Positions 34,851 to 46,143 of a stretch of 64,000 bases of DNA are shown piece by piece. The notes under the pieces were generated by a model, which ran no database searches, was not told the DNA's origin, and saw only the letters and a list, made by a program, of their open reading frames with translations. Position 1 is the stretch's first letter, and every line of letters starts with the position of its first letter. The translations under genes were made by a program, and so were the position numbers. The DNA comes from Gautieria morchelliformis (lineage: Eukaryota; Basidiomycota; Agaricomycetes; Gomphales; Gomphaceae): the NCBI GenBank assembly GCA_015179125.1, contig WHVA01000484.1:1-64000 (forward strand), in the 5' to 3' direction.

Positions 34851-35426
34851 GAAATTAAATAGGAATTACAAATAATAAAATATCAATTAAATAATAAAAA
34901 AAATATAATAATAATTAAAAAAAAATAAAAAATAAAAAATAAAAGTGTGTCAGAGAGATCACACATTACAATGATAAAAGAGAACTCACCAATAAAGCAC
35001 AGTAGCACTAAGAGATAGAGGGCCAGGGATGGTGGGAGGAGGGAAGAGGGGGTGGGAGCGGCTGCGCAGCTTTTGCCAGCTCACCCAGCGCTAGACCGGC
35101 AACTGGTTCTGCACCGGTTGCCGGTCCTCGGTCTGGACCGGGCTCGCGGCTGCGCCGCTGGCTCGCGATTGGACTGGGAAGAGGCGCTGGCTCGCGATTG
35201 GTCAGCTGACTAAGCTGACCAATCATGACATAAGCGACGCCCACAACCACCGTTACGGGCGCGATTCACTTTTTGATATGAAGTCCATTGTATTACTAAT
35301 ATCTTCGAGCTGCTGTGCCGATGCGATGCCGGTGCACCAGCAACCCAGGGTCGAGAGCGATCTCGAACTTCCGGCTAAGTGCGTGCCGGCTCTGCCTCGG
35401 CGGTGTCATCGTCCCGATTACTAACA

Positions 35427-35841
35427 ACTGTAATGGCTTATATAGTGACAATGCTGAATTGTTGTGCCATGCTAGTAGGTCGCGTACCACACCGATTGCA
35501 CTACTAACGTCGACAGGACAATATCGATACGACACCAAGCCAGGAATAAACCTCGTGACCATCTTAACGCCCGTTTCCAGGGAGGTGGCACCGGATGGGA
35601 GCCGCGACTATAGATGTGGAGCGGTTGGTATATATAGATGCGAGCACAATGTGTTCCTCCGACTGTGTATGCCCTCAGTTCCTCCTCAGCCTCGCCTGCC
35701 ATAACCGCAGCCCGCAGGATCATTTTGATGGTTCTTGGGGTTCGTGAACCCCACTCGTATAACCGAACGGGCCAGTCTACAATTCAGCTAGGCGGAGTCA
35801 GCCACAGGTTCTGTTAGGAATTTTTCTCAGTACTCGCGACA
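35427..35841. repeat. SDR-to-receptor spacer, unit 4 (right part)
   Basis: Continuation of the spacer broken at 28767, collinear with 50610-50987, including GCCCGTTTCCAGGGAGGTGG and the receptor-proximal CAGTACTCGCGACA. No gene supported. Confidence 0.55.
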
Positions 35842-38139
35842 ATGCTCGGGATTGCTCTGAGTCTACTCTTCATCTCTGCTGCCGCATGTTCAAGCAGTAA
35901 GCATAATATTTTGGATCTTGCGTGGAGAACTTATGTCTCCGTGCAGTCGATGCCTTTTACCGTGATACTCAATCACCGGCCCTCTTTGAAGTTACCACCA
36001 TTCCACTGTCGGACCCTCTTCCAGATGGGACAATAGAGATACAGGTGAACTGTTCAGTCACGATGGAAGTTCAACTGAAGATATGAACTAGCACTGGCGA
36101 AGTGTCGCATTCTGCCGGACGCTGGAGAACTGGCAGATTGTGTCGACGTCCAAGGCTGCTGCTCAAAAAATGGCATCCTGGATTCTGCGATTGTTGCCTT
36201 GTGCAGGACATTTGATGAATTTTCCCTCATGCATGCGCAGGCAGGGGCCCAGTATGAAATAAACAGTAATCTTGGGAGTTGGCTTTACCACTGCAGAAGC
36301 ATCTGACATTTTGCTGTACTAGACCAAATAGCCTTGTGCCATTTTGATGGCCATAGTGCTGACAACGTGCAACTCCTTCTCACAGTGAATGCCTCCGCTC
36401 TCCTGGACGGTATGAATCGACCAGATGAACGTCTGTGACACTCATTAATTTCCTTGCTGCCCGCTTCATCTGCTTAGTCCGGATCTTTTGCAGAGCTGAG
36501 GCAACAGCAGGCCATATACCGTGCGCTACAGATAATCGGCGGTCACATTGGACTTCCCATCCTTCTCCTTTTCTCTATCTTTTCGAAAACGGCGCAACGG
36601 GATCTTACATTTCTTAACTTTTGCTTCACTTGGATATTTTCCAGCGTAACCTGCTCTGTTGGGTGAGTCAAATGCTTGTCATATTTGGGGTCTCATCACT
36701 TCACTACGGGATATGGCAGACTATACCGTTTGGGACCAGCCACCGGTGGTATATCTCTTCCGTTCATCCACTCTGACCAGGAGTGCTTGACTCAGGCAGC
36801 ACTGGTCTCCGGAGCTCAGGTGATGACAGATACAGCCATGTGTGCCTTGATTGTTCAGGTAGCTGTATTCTTCTATCGCCATGACGAGTACACAATTCAG
36901 ACACAGATAGCTTTGGTTTGATTTCAGAGCTACTATTCATGGGCCTCGTAGTCCCAGACACATTCGATGGACGAAAGCTATGGTAGATATCATTTGTCAT
37001 CACCTGTCATTGGTATTTATGAGACCTTTCTACACTACAACAGCTTCTAGCAGTGCCTTACGTGGCGTTGCTGGCGTTCTCGTTGCCGGCGCTCGGCGCT
37101 CCCGTTACCTTCGTCAGACCTCACTGCTTCTACGGCTAAGCCTCTTCTGATTTTGAATCTATTTTCAGCGAGCTGCAAGATTAATTGCCGTTCAGACAAG
37201 TTTTTATTGTATGTTATTGGATGAGCCCACCTTGTGAGCACTTTCAGTTTCCATGCCTTCATCGAGACTTTGCAAACCGACTACAACCTTCTCAGCCCTA
37301 CCTCTCCTCACACCTTGTGAGTACTTTTCATGCCTTCATCTAGACTTTGCAAACTGACTACGACCTGACAGCCTTATCTCCCAGTACACGGTATTGCTTG
37401 CCATCTTGTTTGTCACTCTCATATTTGATGGTAAGTTCATTGTCTCTCACTGTGTTGCTACTAATCTGTTTCAAAGTATGCATAATCCACATTCTGTACC
37501 GCCGTTGGCGGTTTTTTCAACGGACTGGAGGGAAGGCACTTGGAGTACCACTCTTTGTTGGGTTCCGTGTCGTCATATTTTTCGCGTATCGCCTTGTGGT
37601 TGCTGTGTATGTTCCCTTTCCCCATATGCTGTCTCTGTGTCCTGTGCCTGATCATTTTACATGGATATCCCCTTGGCTACATATGGACTTGCCAACATGA
37701 AAGAGCCTATGTAGCAGCTATGCTTAACACCCAGGGAATCACTGTGCTTAGTGGCCCTAATAGACAGCCTGGCATTGTTCCTTTCATCCCTGTATGGGTT
37801 GACATCCTGCAAGCTGGAAGTGCGTTTCGGCCCCCTCATGCTATAGTGACCCATACGAGTACTGACGAGCTCTATCTGTCATAGCCCCTCTCGTTGCCTT
37901 TCTTATCTTTGGCACGAGCAAGGTGCGCATTGTTGTTGTAGTAATTCCGTAGCTGGAGCTGCCTATCTCAGGAATTTCTTGACGCCTTGATGTTTTGGAG
38001 ATGGTTCAACCCCATTCTCGCTATTTCAATGTTCCGTCGCAGAAGGTCTCCACTTACACGAAGAGCATCCAATGCGTGCGGAGAGGTTGTCAATCACGAG
38101 AGTGTGGTCTCCGGCGATAGCGCATTGGAGATTACATAA
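35842..38139 (+). pseudogene. 7TM receptor-like gene, copy 5
   Basis: The first exon is intact and exon 2 reads IDAFYRDTQSPALFEVTTIP then LSDPLPDGTIEIQ. The acceptor of the 40-nt intron has changed (GAAGATATGAACT where others have GAAGATAG|GAGCT), and the donor before transmembrane 1 is cgTCTGTGA, so at least two junctions are lost. The tail exon is cut short: after SGDSALEIT it meets TAA at 38137-38139, where the repeated DNA ends and the WD40 block begins. Confidence 0.6.
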
Positions 38140-39115
38140 GCGTGTCCTTTGGCAATTTTTTCGATTTTAATTGCCCACTGATCACTCACAGTAAGCTTGT
38201 ATGCTCACCTGACAGCCGGTTTTGGCACCCTGCCCATCCTAAATGGCAGCCAATATTTTTAAAACAGTGTTTTGAGTTAAAAAAATCGATCCTGGACTAT
38301 TTACATGAACTACGCTAGCGCGGGAGGGTGCGCGCGACGCCCCCTGCTCCTGCTGCCTGCTCGCGAGCGTGCAGCCGGCAACGGCTGAGCCCACCAGCTG
38401 GGTGAATCCGCCGAGCACCCGAAGGATCCCATCAAAAAGGTGGGTCCGACGAGATTTACGGGATTTACCGCCGCAGCCGTAAATTTCCACGGGGTACAGG
38501 TACTTACTTGCACAGCTGAGCTTGTGACACTGAGCTAATCTATGCCGCCCTCTGCGGATGCTGCAGAGCCGCGTCGTGCTTGTGCGCCACGAGGGCCCGT
38601 CTGCATGTCCCACAGCCGCACTGCGCACACCCCGCCCGCCGCGTGAAACCCGCCACTCACATTCTCGACAGCATGCCCCCTCCCCTCGGGGGATGTGCAG
38701 GTCCCCGAGCACCCCACACATAAGAGAGAAACAACACCACGGCCGTCTTCGAGTCGTGGGCGGCGTCTGCGCATGCGTGTAGTACTCTGTGCGGGGCACG
38801 CACCCTTCGCACGGCATCAATTGCCAACGCAGTGTACGGTTCGTTGAGCTGAGGTAAGGATCAACTGTCAAGAAACATATTGTTATAGGAGCCACTCTGG
38901 CAGTGTGGGTTGGTAGTACTATCAGTACGAGCATCGCCCGCCCCTGCATAAAAATATCTCCTACATAGCTCCTCGGATGTATTCGGGGGCGGCGGTACTG
39001 CCTGCACGGCATTGCTTCGGTTCTAATATAATATTCTGAATTGAAACACATGCCCTCGCCAGGCTTTGCTTTGCCCTTCACCGATCCTTACCTATAGGCC
39101 CAGCAACCTTGAATC
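38140..39115. other. Unique region before the WD40 gene
   Basis: Not part of the repeated module. It includes a GC-rich block (38320-38800) in which a 280-codon - strand frame (38239-39081) is open, but its composition is odd (many Arg, Cys, Thr without domain pattern) and I do not call it a gene. The last 250 bp before 39116 presumably contain the WD40 gene promoter. Confidence 0.4.
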
Positions 39116-41886
39116 ATGCATCGCTTCCAGCCACTCAACGATGACTCGTTCTCTTTCTCAGGGTCCTTGCTAACAACGTCGTCCTCGTCCACCCTCTGGG
39201 GTCCAGGAGCTCTGTCCGGAAAGGCACTGAAGTCATTTGGAGAAAGGAGCCTCGACCTGATTTGCCATCTGGCAATTCGCGTGCGACTAGCGAAGATCAA
39301 GCGAGCGATCGAAAACACACCCTATGTCTTCCATGAGCCCAGGGATGCCATTGAATCCCAGCGAATGACCGATTATCATTCTGACTTGAAAGAGCTCTGC
39401 GAGTGAGTTTGAATCGCCATATTCTAAGGAAACTACTCATACCGTGAGCGGTGGTATTATGATAGGGTCAAATATTCACTATCAGTTCGACGTGCGGCGG
39501 GGGGTCTAATCAGGAAGATTACAATGATTGAGAGACCTGAGCGTCCCGGCCCATCCTCTAGTTCTGTTGGTGAGTGTGATGGTTTCGTGGCATGGCTTCG
39601 TATCAATCCGGGTTTCGCACAACAGAAAAATCACTCACACAGTGGGAGGTTCTTCTCGCTCCCCTTCTGCTCCCCGGTGGTGTTTTGTTTTTGGAAGAGG
39701 TCAACCCTTCGAGTTTCCGCCCTCACTTCAGAGGTTTGCATTCTGAGCGCCTGGGTGACCGGAATCAGGTGCGCAGCACACCACTTTGTCGTGCGGATGT
39801 TTGGACTTATCGCAAAAATTAGATAGATAATGGATTGACAGCCACAGGCGACCCCCAAGAGGATCGCCTGAAAGTTTCGAACAAGGTCAACCCTTCGAGT
39901 TTCCGCCCTCACTCCCTCAGAGGTCTGCATTATGAGAGCGAAGGCCACACCCGCTCGGTCACGTCGGTGGCGTTCTCGCAGGACAGCAAGCGCATCGTCT
40001 CCGGGTCTCTCGACAACACCATCTGTGTATGGAATGTAGGCACCGGGGAAGGAATTTCAGCACCATTCAAAGGCCACACCAAGGACGTCACGTCGGTAGC
40101 GTTCTCGCACAACGGCAAGCGGATCGTCTCCGGGTCTGTAGATAGGACGATCCGTGTATGGAATGCAGACACCGGGGAGCTCATTTTAGCACCATTCGAA
40201 GGCCACACCGCCTGGGTCACGTCGGTCGCGTTCTCGTACGACAGCAAGCGGATCGTCTCCGGGTCTAGTGATAGGACGATCCGTGTATGGAATGCAGACA
40301 CTGGGGAGCTTATTTCAGCTCCATTCGAAGGCCACACCGACGGGGTCACGTCGGTGGCATTCTCGCACAACGGCGAGCGGATCGTCTCAGGGTCTCGTGA
40401 CAAGACGATCCATGTATGGAATGCAGACACCGGGGAGCTCATTTCAGAACCATTCCAAGGCCACACCAGCTGGGTCACGTCGGTGGCATTCTCGCACGAC
40501 GGCAAACGGATCGTTTCCGGGTCTGGTGACTACACGATCCTTGTATGGAATGCAGACACCGGGAAGGTAATTTCAGCACCATTCGAAGGCCACACCGCCT
40601 GGGTCACGTCGGTGGCGTTCTCACATGACGGCAAGCGGATCGTTTCCGGGTCTGATGACGCGACGATCCGTGTATGGAATGGGGAGGTAATTTCAGCACC
40701 ATTCCGAGCCCACACCGGTGACGTCACGTCGGTGGCGTTCTCGCAGGACGGCAAGCGGATCGTCTCCGGGTCTGGTGACAAGACGATCCGTATATGGAAT
40801 GCAGACACCGGGGAGGCCATTTCGGCACCATTCAAAGGCCACACCGCCTGGGTCACGTCGGTGGCGTTCTCGCACGACGGCAAGCGCATCGTCTCCGGGG
40901 CTGGCGACAACAAGATCTGTGTATGGAATGTAGACACCGGGGAAGTAATTTCAACATCATTCAAAGGCCACCCCAAGGATGTCACCTCGGTGGCGTTCTC
41001 GCACAACGGCAAGCGTACCGTCTCCGGGTCTTTAGACAAGATGATCCATGTATGGAATGCAGACACTGGGGAGGCCATTTCAGCACAATCCAAAGGCCAC
41101 ACCGCCTGGGTCACGTCGGTCGCGTTCTCGCACGACAGCAAGCGGATCGTCTCCGGGTCTAGTGATAGGACGATCCGTGTATGGAATGCAGTCACTGGGG
41201 AGCTCATTTCAGATCTATTCGAAGGCCACACCGACGGGGTCTTGTCGGTGGCGTTCTCGCGCGACGACAAGCGGATCATCTCAGGGTCTCGTGACAAGAC
41301 GATCCGTGTATGGAATGCAGACACCGGGAAGGTCATTTCAGCACGATTCAGAGGCCACACCAAATGGGTCACGTCGGTGGCATTCTCACACGACGGCAAG
41401 CGCATCGTCTCCGGGTCTTCTGACAAGACGATCCGTCTGTGGAATGCAGACACCGGGAAGGTCATTTCAGCACCATTCGAAGGCCACACACATAGCGTGA
41501 CATCGGTGGCGTTCTCGCACGACGGCAAGCGGATCGTCTCTGGGTCTTTTGACGAGACGATTCGTGTATGGAATGCAGACACCGGGGAAGTAATTTCAGC
41601 ATTATTCAAGTGCCCCGGACGATCTCGAACGGAGACCCGATTACAAACCTTTATTGATGATGCCCATGACCAAGTAGGCCACACCGAGGATCTCACGTCG
41701 GTGGCGTTCTCGCTCGACCGCAAGCGGATCTTCTCCGGGTCTTTTGACCGGACGATCCCTGTGTGGAATGCAGACATCGGGGAAGTCATTTCAGCACCAT
41801 GCCAGCTGCCAGTGTGTCAGCTGTGTCAGAGGGCTACAACTAACAGGCAACTTACTAGTCATATTGCTGTACCCGATTCGCAATAA
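39116..41886 (+). CDS. WD40 repeat protein with 14 near-identical repeats
   Basis: My gene model joins 39116-39402, 39466-39569, 39626-39768 and 39886-41886 (GT..AG introns, phases agree), giving 844 aa. The N-terminal 178 residues are Ser-rich, then basic and helical (ICHLAIRVRLAKIKRAIENT; YHSDLKELCE; YSLSVRRAAGGLIRKITMIE), with no NACHT or kinase motif. The rest is 14 WD repeats of 43 residues (129 bp), each of the form GHT--VTSVAFSHDGKRIVS followed by GS-D-TI-VWNADTG. This makes two seven-bladed propellers, a protein-binding scaffold. Repeat 6 is shortened (VWNGEV) and a 27-residue insertion separates repeats 13 and 14. The repeat type is that of the fungal NWD/HNWD family, but the nucleotide-binding domain of that family is absent. 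The exon 3 model is the least certain part. Confidence 0.8.
39685..39950 (+). repeat. Duplicated exon-start block upstream of the WD40 array
   Basis: GGTCAACCCTTCGAGTTTCC followed by GCCCTCACT and CAGAGGT(T/C)TGCATT occurs at 39692-39747 and again at 39886-39935. In the gene model both are coding (VNPSSFRPHFRGLHSE, then VNPSSFRPHSLRGLHYE), which suggests a tandem exon duplication. Confidence 0.75.
39886..41800 (+). repeat. 129-bp WD40-coding tandem array
   Basis: Fourteen units from about 39950 to 41790, with most identity in the core and changes clustered at a few codons. Repeats 1-4 (loop pairs RS, KD, AW, DG) match repeats 8-11 (AW, KD, AW, DG) better than their neighbours. In particular, the pair SSDRTIRVWN then HTDG recurs in repeats 3-4 and 10-11, an offset of seven repeats or one whole propeller. 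Confidence 0.85.
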
Positions 41887-42879
41887 TTTCTTGCAACTCG
41901 TCAATCTCTTCCTCAGTTATTGTGCCACTAAGCACTTCTTGATAATTTTCACCAAGTCACAGAAATGATGATAATATTGCATTCCTAATCCATCTTGATG
42001 TCCACCTGTGGTACCTTCACTGATCTCGATTAAATGGCAATCTAGATTTTCATGTGTGCATGGCAGAAGTTTATCAGGGTCCCATGTGGAAGCGGTGAGC
42101 ATCCCACGTTGTGCCCCCCTGACACACTAAATGCGTGCCCATAGACATGACCCCGCCTCCAATGCACCCATCTGTATCAGCGTTCCCTATCGGTCGCTCG
42201 TAGAATTGCTGCGCATGGTCATGGCCCGCGACATTCCTCTTGTCTCTCTCATACCTGCATGCGCCTCAGTGGCGGAGGACGAGCATGAAAACGACGAACC
42301 GTTGCGCTTGATTTCGAGAACCGTGGCCGCGATGGGATACCCTTGCGTTGTGCATGAGCTCAGCCAAGCCATCGAAGAGGTGCACGTCATTCAAGCACCA
42401 GACCACCTCAAAGGCGTACTCATGGGTTAACCGTGGGTGAGCATCTTCGTCGCCCGGAGCTGGTTGATTTTCATTGCTACAGTCGACTCTGTCTTAACCC
42501 ATACCTGTGACAACCCATACCTGTGGTAACGTTTCGGCATCCACCGATTTGGTTACCATGAAAAACCAGGAAAACCCCATAATTCTCCAATACCCCATAA
42601 CCCATAGTAGATAGGGTCATCAAAAATTTGTCAATATAAGACAGATTTTCATCGGTATTCATGCCTAGAATATAGAAAATAAGTCAAATATTTGCTGCAT
42701 TGGCAATTCTGTGTTGGTCATGAGGACCCAAATAAGGCAATGGCCGCAGCACTTACTGTGTAGTACTGCCAACTGTTCACTACCAACTTATCTTGTAGTT
42801 TAAATAGTGTAGCTTGAAGTACCCTACAGCTTAACAGCTAGCATCTCCTGCTGTCTTCTTCTGAATGCTAAAACCCTTG
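41887..42879. other. Unique region after the WD40 gene
   Basis: No clear gene. A 99-codon + strand frame at 42131-42430 (starts MRAHRHDPASNAPICISVPY) has plausible protein-like composition, with helices such as VELLRMVMARDIPLVSLIPA, but no family I recognise and no evident splice partners. Homology to the receptor gene resumes at about 42880. Confidence 0.4.
42131..42430 (+). CDS. Small hypothetical protein
   Basis: Possible 99-aa protein with start at an ATG and end at TAA 42428-42430. It is rich in Val, Leu and acidic residues (ASVAEDEHENDEPLRLISRT; AAMGYPCVVHELSQAIEEVH). No signal peptide or membrane segment is apparent. It might be the remnant or an exon of a larger gene; nothing nearby decides this. 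Confidence 0.3.
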   Translation: MRAHRHDPASNAPICISVPYRSLVELLRMVMARDIPLVSLIPACASVAEDEHENDEPLRLISRTVAAMGYPCVVHELSQAIEEVHVIQAPDHLKGVLMG

Positions 42880-44246
42880 TCTGCCGGACAATGGAGAGCT
42901 GGCATGTGACCGTGGCTACTGCTCAAACAATGACATCCTGGATTGTGCAATTGTGCGATTGTGTTGGGGTCCTCTGCCCCGGCCAGTCAGGCATATGCCC
43001 AATATAGCATAAACTGTAACCTTTTCAGTTGGTTTTACCACTGCAGAAGCATCTGACATTGGGTTGTACTAGACCAAATAGCCCTGTGCAATTTTGATGG
43101 CCACAGTGCTATCAATGTGCAACTCCTCCTCATGCAGAATGCCTCGGATATCCTTGTCCATCCCCTGCAGTGTGCGGGTTGGCAGGCGGTGGTATCAGCA
43201 GCGTGGGGGGAGCTATTTTGCCCTCTTCATCTGCTTAGTCTGTATCTTTTGCAGAGCTGAGGCAACAGCAGGCCATATATTGTGCACTGCAGATAATCGG
43301 CGGTCACATTGGACTTCCTATCCTCCTCCTTTTCTCTATCTTTTCAAAAATGGCTCAACGGGATCTTACATTTCTTAACTTTTGCTTCACGTGGATATTT
43401 TCCAGCATAACCTTCTCTCTCGGGTGAGTCAAATGTTTGTCATATTTTGGGTCTCATCACCTCACTACGGGATACGGCAGACTATACCCTTTGGGACCAG
43501 CAAGGGCATTTAGAATCACTAGACCATCCATTCACTCCGACCAGGAGTGCTTGAACCAGGCAGCACTTGTCTCCGGAGCTCAGGCAATGACAGATACAGC
43601 CATGTGTGCCTTGATTGTTCAGGTAGCTGTGTTCTTCCATCGCCATGACGAGTACACAATTCAGACACACCTAGCTTTGGTTTGATTTCAGAGCTGCTAT
43701 TCATGGGCCTCGTAGTCCCAGACAAATTCGATGGACGAGAGCTACGGTAGATTTCATTTGTGATCGCCTGTCATTGGTATTTATGAAACATTTCTTCGCT
43801 GCAGCAACTTCTAGCAGCGCCTTACATGGCTCTACTGGCGTTCTCATTGCCGGCTCTCGGCGCTAGTGTTAACTTCGTCAGACATCACTGCTTCTACAGC
43901 TAAGCCTCCTCTGATTTTAAGTCTATTTCAGGGAGCTGCAAGATTAACTGCCGCTCAGGCAAGATTTTATTGTCTGTTATTTGATGAGTGAGCACTTTCA
44001 GTTTCCATGCCTTCATCTAGACTTTCCGAACCGACTACAACCACAGGCCTTTCTATCCTCACACCTTGTGAGTACTTTTCATGCCTTCATCTAAACTTTG
44101 TAAACCAACTACAACCTCCACAGCGTTATCTCCCAGTACACGGTATTGCTTGCCATCTTGTTTGTCACTCTCATATTTGATGGTAAGTTCATTGTCCCTC
44201 AATGTGTTGCCATTAATCTGTTTCAAAGCATGCATAATCCATATTC

Positions 44247-44354
44247 TGTTGATGTGCTGTGGAGGCGACGCGTCATCGTATGAGTTCTGTATTATGTAAC
44301 ATATATACAGTTCCATCGGCCTTGCCTATCACCATCTGCGTCTGTGTTCTAACA
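44247..44354 (+). repeat. 5' LTR of the gag-only element
   Basis: 108 bp, bounded by TGTT..AACA. One difference from the 3' LTR indicates a recent insertion. Confidence 0.92.
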
Positions 44355-44486
44355 GGTTATGGGCCCCGCCCTTGCCTAATCTGCGCCTCTCTGTGTTAAT
44401 CTGCGTTAATCTGTGTTAATCTGTGCACACGTCTGTGCCAGTATCTGTGTTTTCCCAATATCTCTAAATTCCCTTTTCCAACAACC

Positions 44487-45554
44487 ATGAATTCCATCCA
44501 TAACTTAATCTCAGGCATTGCCAAACTCACACGTTCACCGCCAAATTGGTCAACATGGTGAAAGGACGCCGATGTCATCCTCGAGACGGAGGACCTTTTT
44601 GGGATGGTTGATGGCAGTACTACTCAACCTGCGGACTCCGCCCAACTACTATTATGGCAGAAACGAAACAAACGCGCTTACGCTATCATCTATCTTCTCG
44701 TCAATCCTGACGAACGACACATCATCACACAGGTTTCTTTCGGTTCAGAAGCCTGGTCCCTGTTGAAGGAAGAATTTGAAAAGGACGTCACATCGAACCA
44801 TCTCAATCTGCGCAGCAATTTCTACAATGTAACTCATGACCCGTCAAAACCAGTTACTGAGTTTATCAACACTATTCAATCCATCTCCCATCAACTTGCT
44901 GCTATAAAACACCCCCTTCACGAGACAGAAATCACCGACATGGTTCTCCTCCGCCTCCACGAATCCTTCGCCCCCATACGATCGGCACTTATCACGCGTA
45001 AAGAAGAGCTGAAGCTAAATGAAATCATAGCTTCTCTTAAGGAACACGAAGCCCACATGGTAATGACAAGTTACTTACCTAACGGAACCAGTGGGAGCGA
45101 CGAAACCAACGGCGAATGACTATATTTCGCAGGGACACAGCGGAAGCAAGGGGGGATAAGGAAGTCAGCATCGAAGGGCACAGAAATTGACTGGGGGAAC
45201 TCACAAGGTCGAGATGGTGTATGCTTCCGTTGCGGGCGTGCCGGCCACATCGCAGCAAAATGCATCGCGGACATGCCGCAAGATGTCAAGGATAACATCA
45301 TATCAGGCGCTATGTTTGCGAAGGAAAATGAAGGAAACCCTACCAATGATGCAACCGAAGTAGCTGCGTTCGCCAGGGACAATCCGCGTATGTTTGCACT
45401 TATGGCAAACGCACTCGGACCTGCTCAGAATGTTACGGAATATGCTCATCTCACAAATACCGTATCATTTTCATCTACTAATCCGGACACTCAGTGGGAG
45501 CAAAGCCCAACGGATATTGAAGATCCTGCTTCCAGTGGCCCAATCCTCCTCTGA
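44487..45554 (+). pseudogene. Copia-type Gag (UBN2 family) with zinc knuckle, interrupted frame
   Basis: ATG at 44487 opens MNSIHNLISGIAKLTRSPPN then WSTW, meets TGA, and continues in the same frame as KDADVILETEDLFGMVDGST, AYAIIYLLVNPDERHIITQV, AWSLLKEEFEKDVTSNHLNL and VTEFINTIQSISHQLAAIKH. This is the usual copia Gag pattern (KLTGxNYxxW..., WDxLxxxY). A second in-frame TGA at 45117-45119 may lie in a 42-nt intron (45091-45132). The frame then runs through a CCHC knuckle, CFRCGRAGHIAAKC, at about 45222-45263, to TGA near 45554. The first stop is probably a mutation; translation from 44604 is an alternative. No protease, integrase or reverse transcriptase is present. Confidence 0.8.
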
Positions 45555-45572
45555 GCCTCCACAGAGTGGGAG

Positions 45573-45680
45573 TGTTGATGTGCTGTGGAGGCGACGCATC
45601 ATCGTATGAGTTCTGTATTATGTAACATATATACAGTTCCATCGGCCTTGCCTATCACCATCTGCGTCTGTGTTCTAACA
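45573..45680 (+). repeat. 3' LTR of the gag-only element
   Basis: 108 bp, preceded by a purine-rich tract and followed by the TATTC target duplication. Confidence 0.92.
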
Positions 45681-46143
45681 TATTCTGTACCGCCGTTGGC
45701 GGTTTTTTCAATGGACTGGAGGGACGGCACTTGGAGTGCCACTCTCTGTTGCCTTTCGTGTCGTCATCTTTTGCGCGTATCACCTTGTGGTCGCTGTGTA
45801 TGTTCCCTTTCCCCATATGCTGTCTCTGTGTCATGTTTCTGATCCTTTGCATGGATATCCGCTTGGCTACATATGGACTTGCTGACATGAAAGAGCTTAT
45901 GTGGCATCTATGCTTAACGGCCAGGGAATCCCTGTCCTTAGTGGCCCTGATGCAGTTACCCTCCCGGAAACCGGTGTCTCTACTGGCCATAATGGACTTA
46001 TTGTATTTCTTTTTGTCATCCCTGTATGGGCCGACATGCTGCAAGCTGGAAGTGCATTTTGGCCGCCCTCATGCTATAGTGACCGTATGAACACTCACAA
46101 GCTCTATCTGTCATAGCCCCTCTTGTTGCATTTCTTATCTTTG

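Larger units (their letters stand above)
28842..35321 (-). mobile_element. Helitron, apparently complete
   Basis: Read on the - strand, the 3' terminus is a hairpin (CCCGTGCGAAGCGCGGG) followed by TACCCACCTAG and a flanking T: the CTRR end with a hairpin about 11 nt upstream and insertion next to T, as in Helitrons. The 5' terminus must start with TC after A. The best candidate is TCGGCACAGCAGCTCGAAG ending at 35321, but 35326 and about 35362 also fit, so the right boundary is uncertain by about 40 bp. No TIR or target duplication is seen, as expected. It carries the RepHel gene and a noncoding 5' region of about 1 kb. Confidence 0.85.
28768..35426. mobile_element. Solo LTR split by the Helitron
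   Basis: The flanking spacer is interrupted between ACTGT (28763-28767) and ACTGT (35427-35431), a perfect 5-bp target duplication. The intervening sequence starts TGTGGAACGAAGG and ends ..GATTACTAACA, the TG..CA ends of an LTR. Only about 74 bp on the left and about 105 bp or less on the right belong to the LTR; the Helitron fills the rest. No internal retroelement genes are present, so it is a solo LTR left by recombination. Confidence 0.75.
44247..45680 (+). mobile_element. Gag-only LTR retrotransposon (TR-GAG type), complete
   Basis: Identical-length LTRs of 108 bp at 44247-44354 and 45573-45680, both TGTTGATG..TTCTAACA, differ at a single base (CGACGCG against CGACGCA). A perfect 5-bp target duplication TATTC lies at 44242-44246 and 45681-45685. 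Removing the element restores ATAATCC-ATATTCTGTACCGCC as in the other receptor copies. A possible primer-binding site AGGTTATGGGCCC and a purine-rich AGAGTGGGAG tract sit at the expected ends. Only a gag-type frame lies between, so movement would need enzymes from elsewhere. Confidence 0.92.

Noticed and set aside
38239..39081. 280-codon - strand frame before the WD40 gene
   Set aside because: GC-rich sequence lowers the chance of stops, and the product has no domain pattern and odd composition.
40530..41789. 419-codon open frame on the - strand across the WD40 array
   Set aside because: The 129-bp unit is a multiple of three, so once one unit is open in the antisense frame all are. It is a by-product of the repeat, not a gene.
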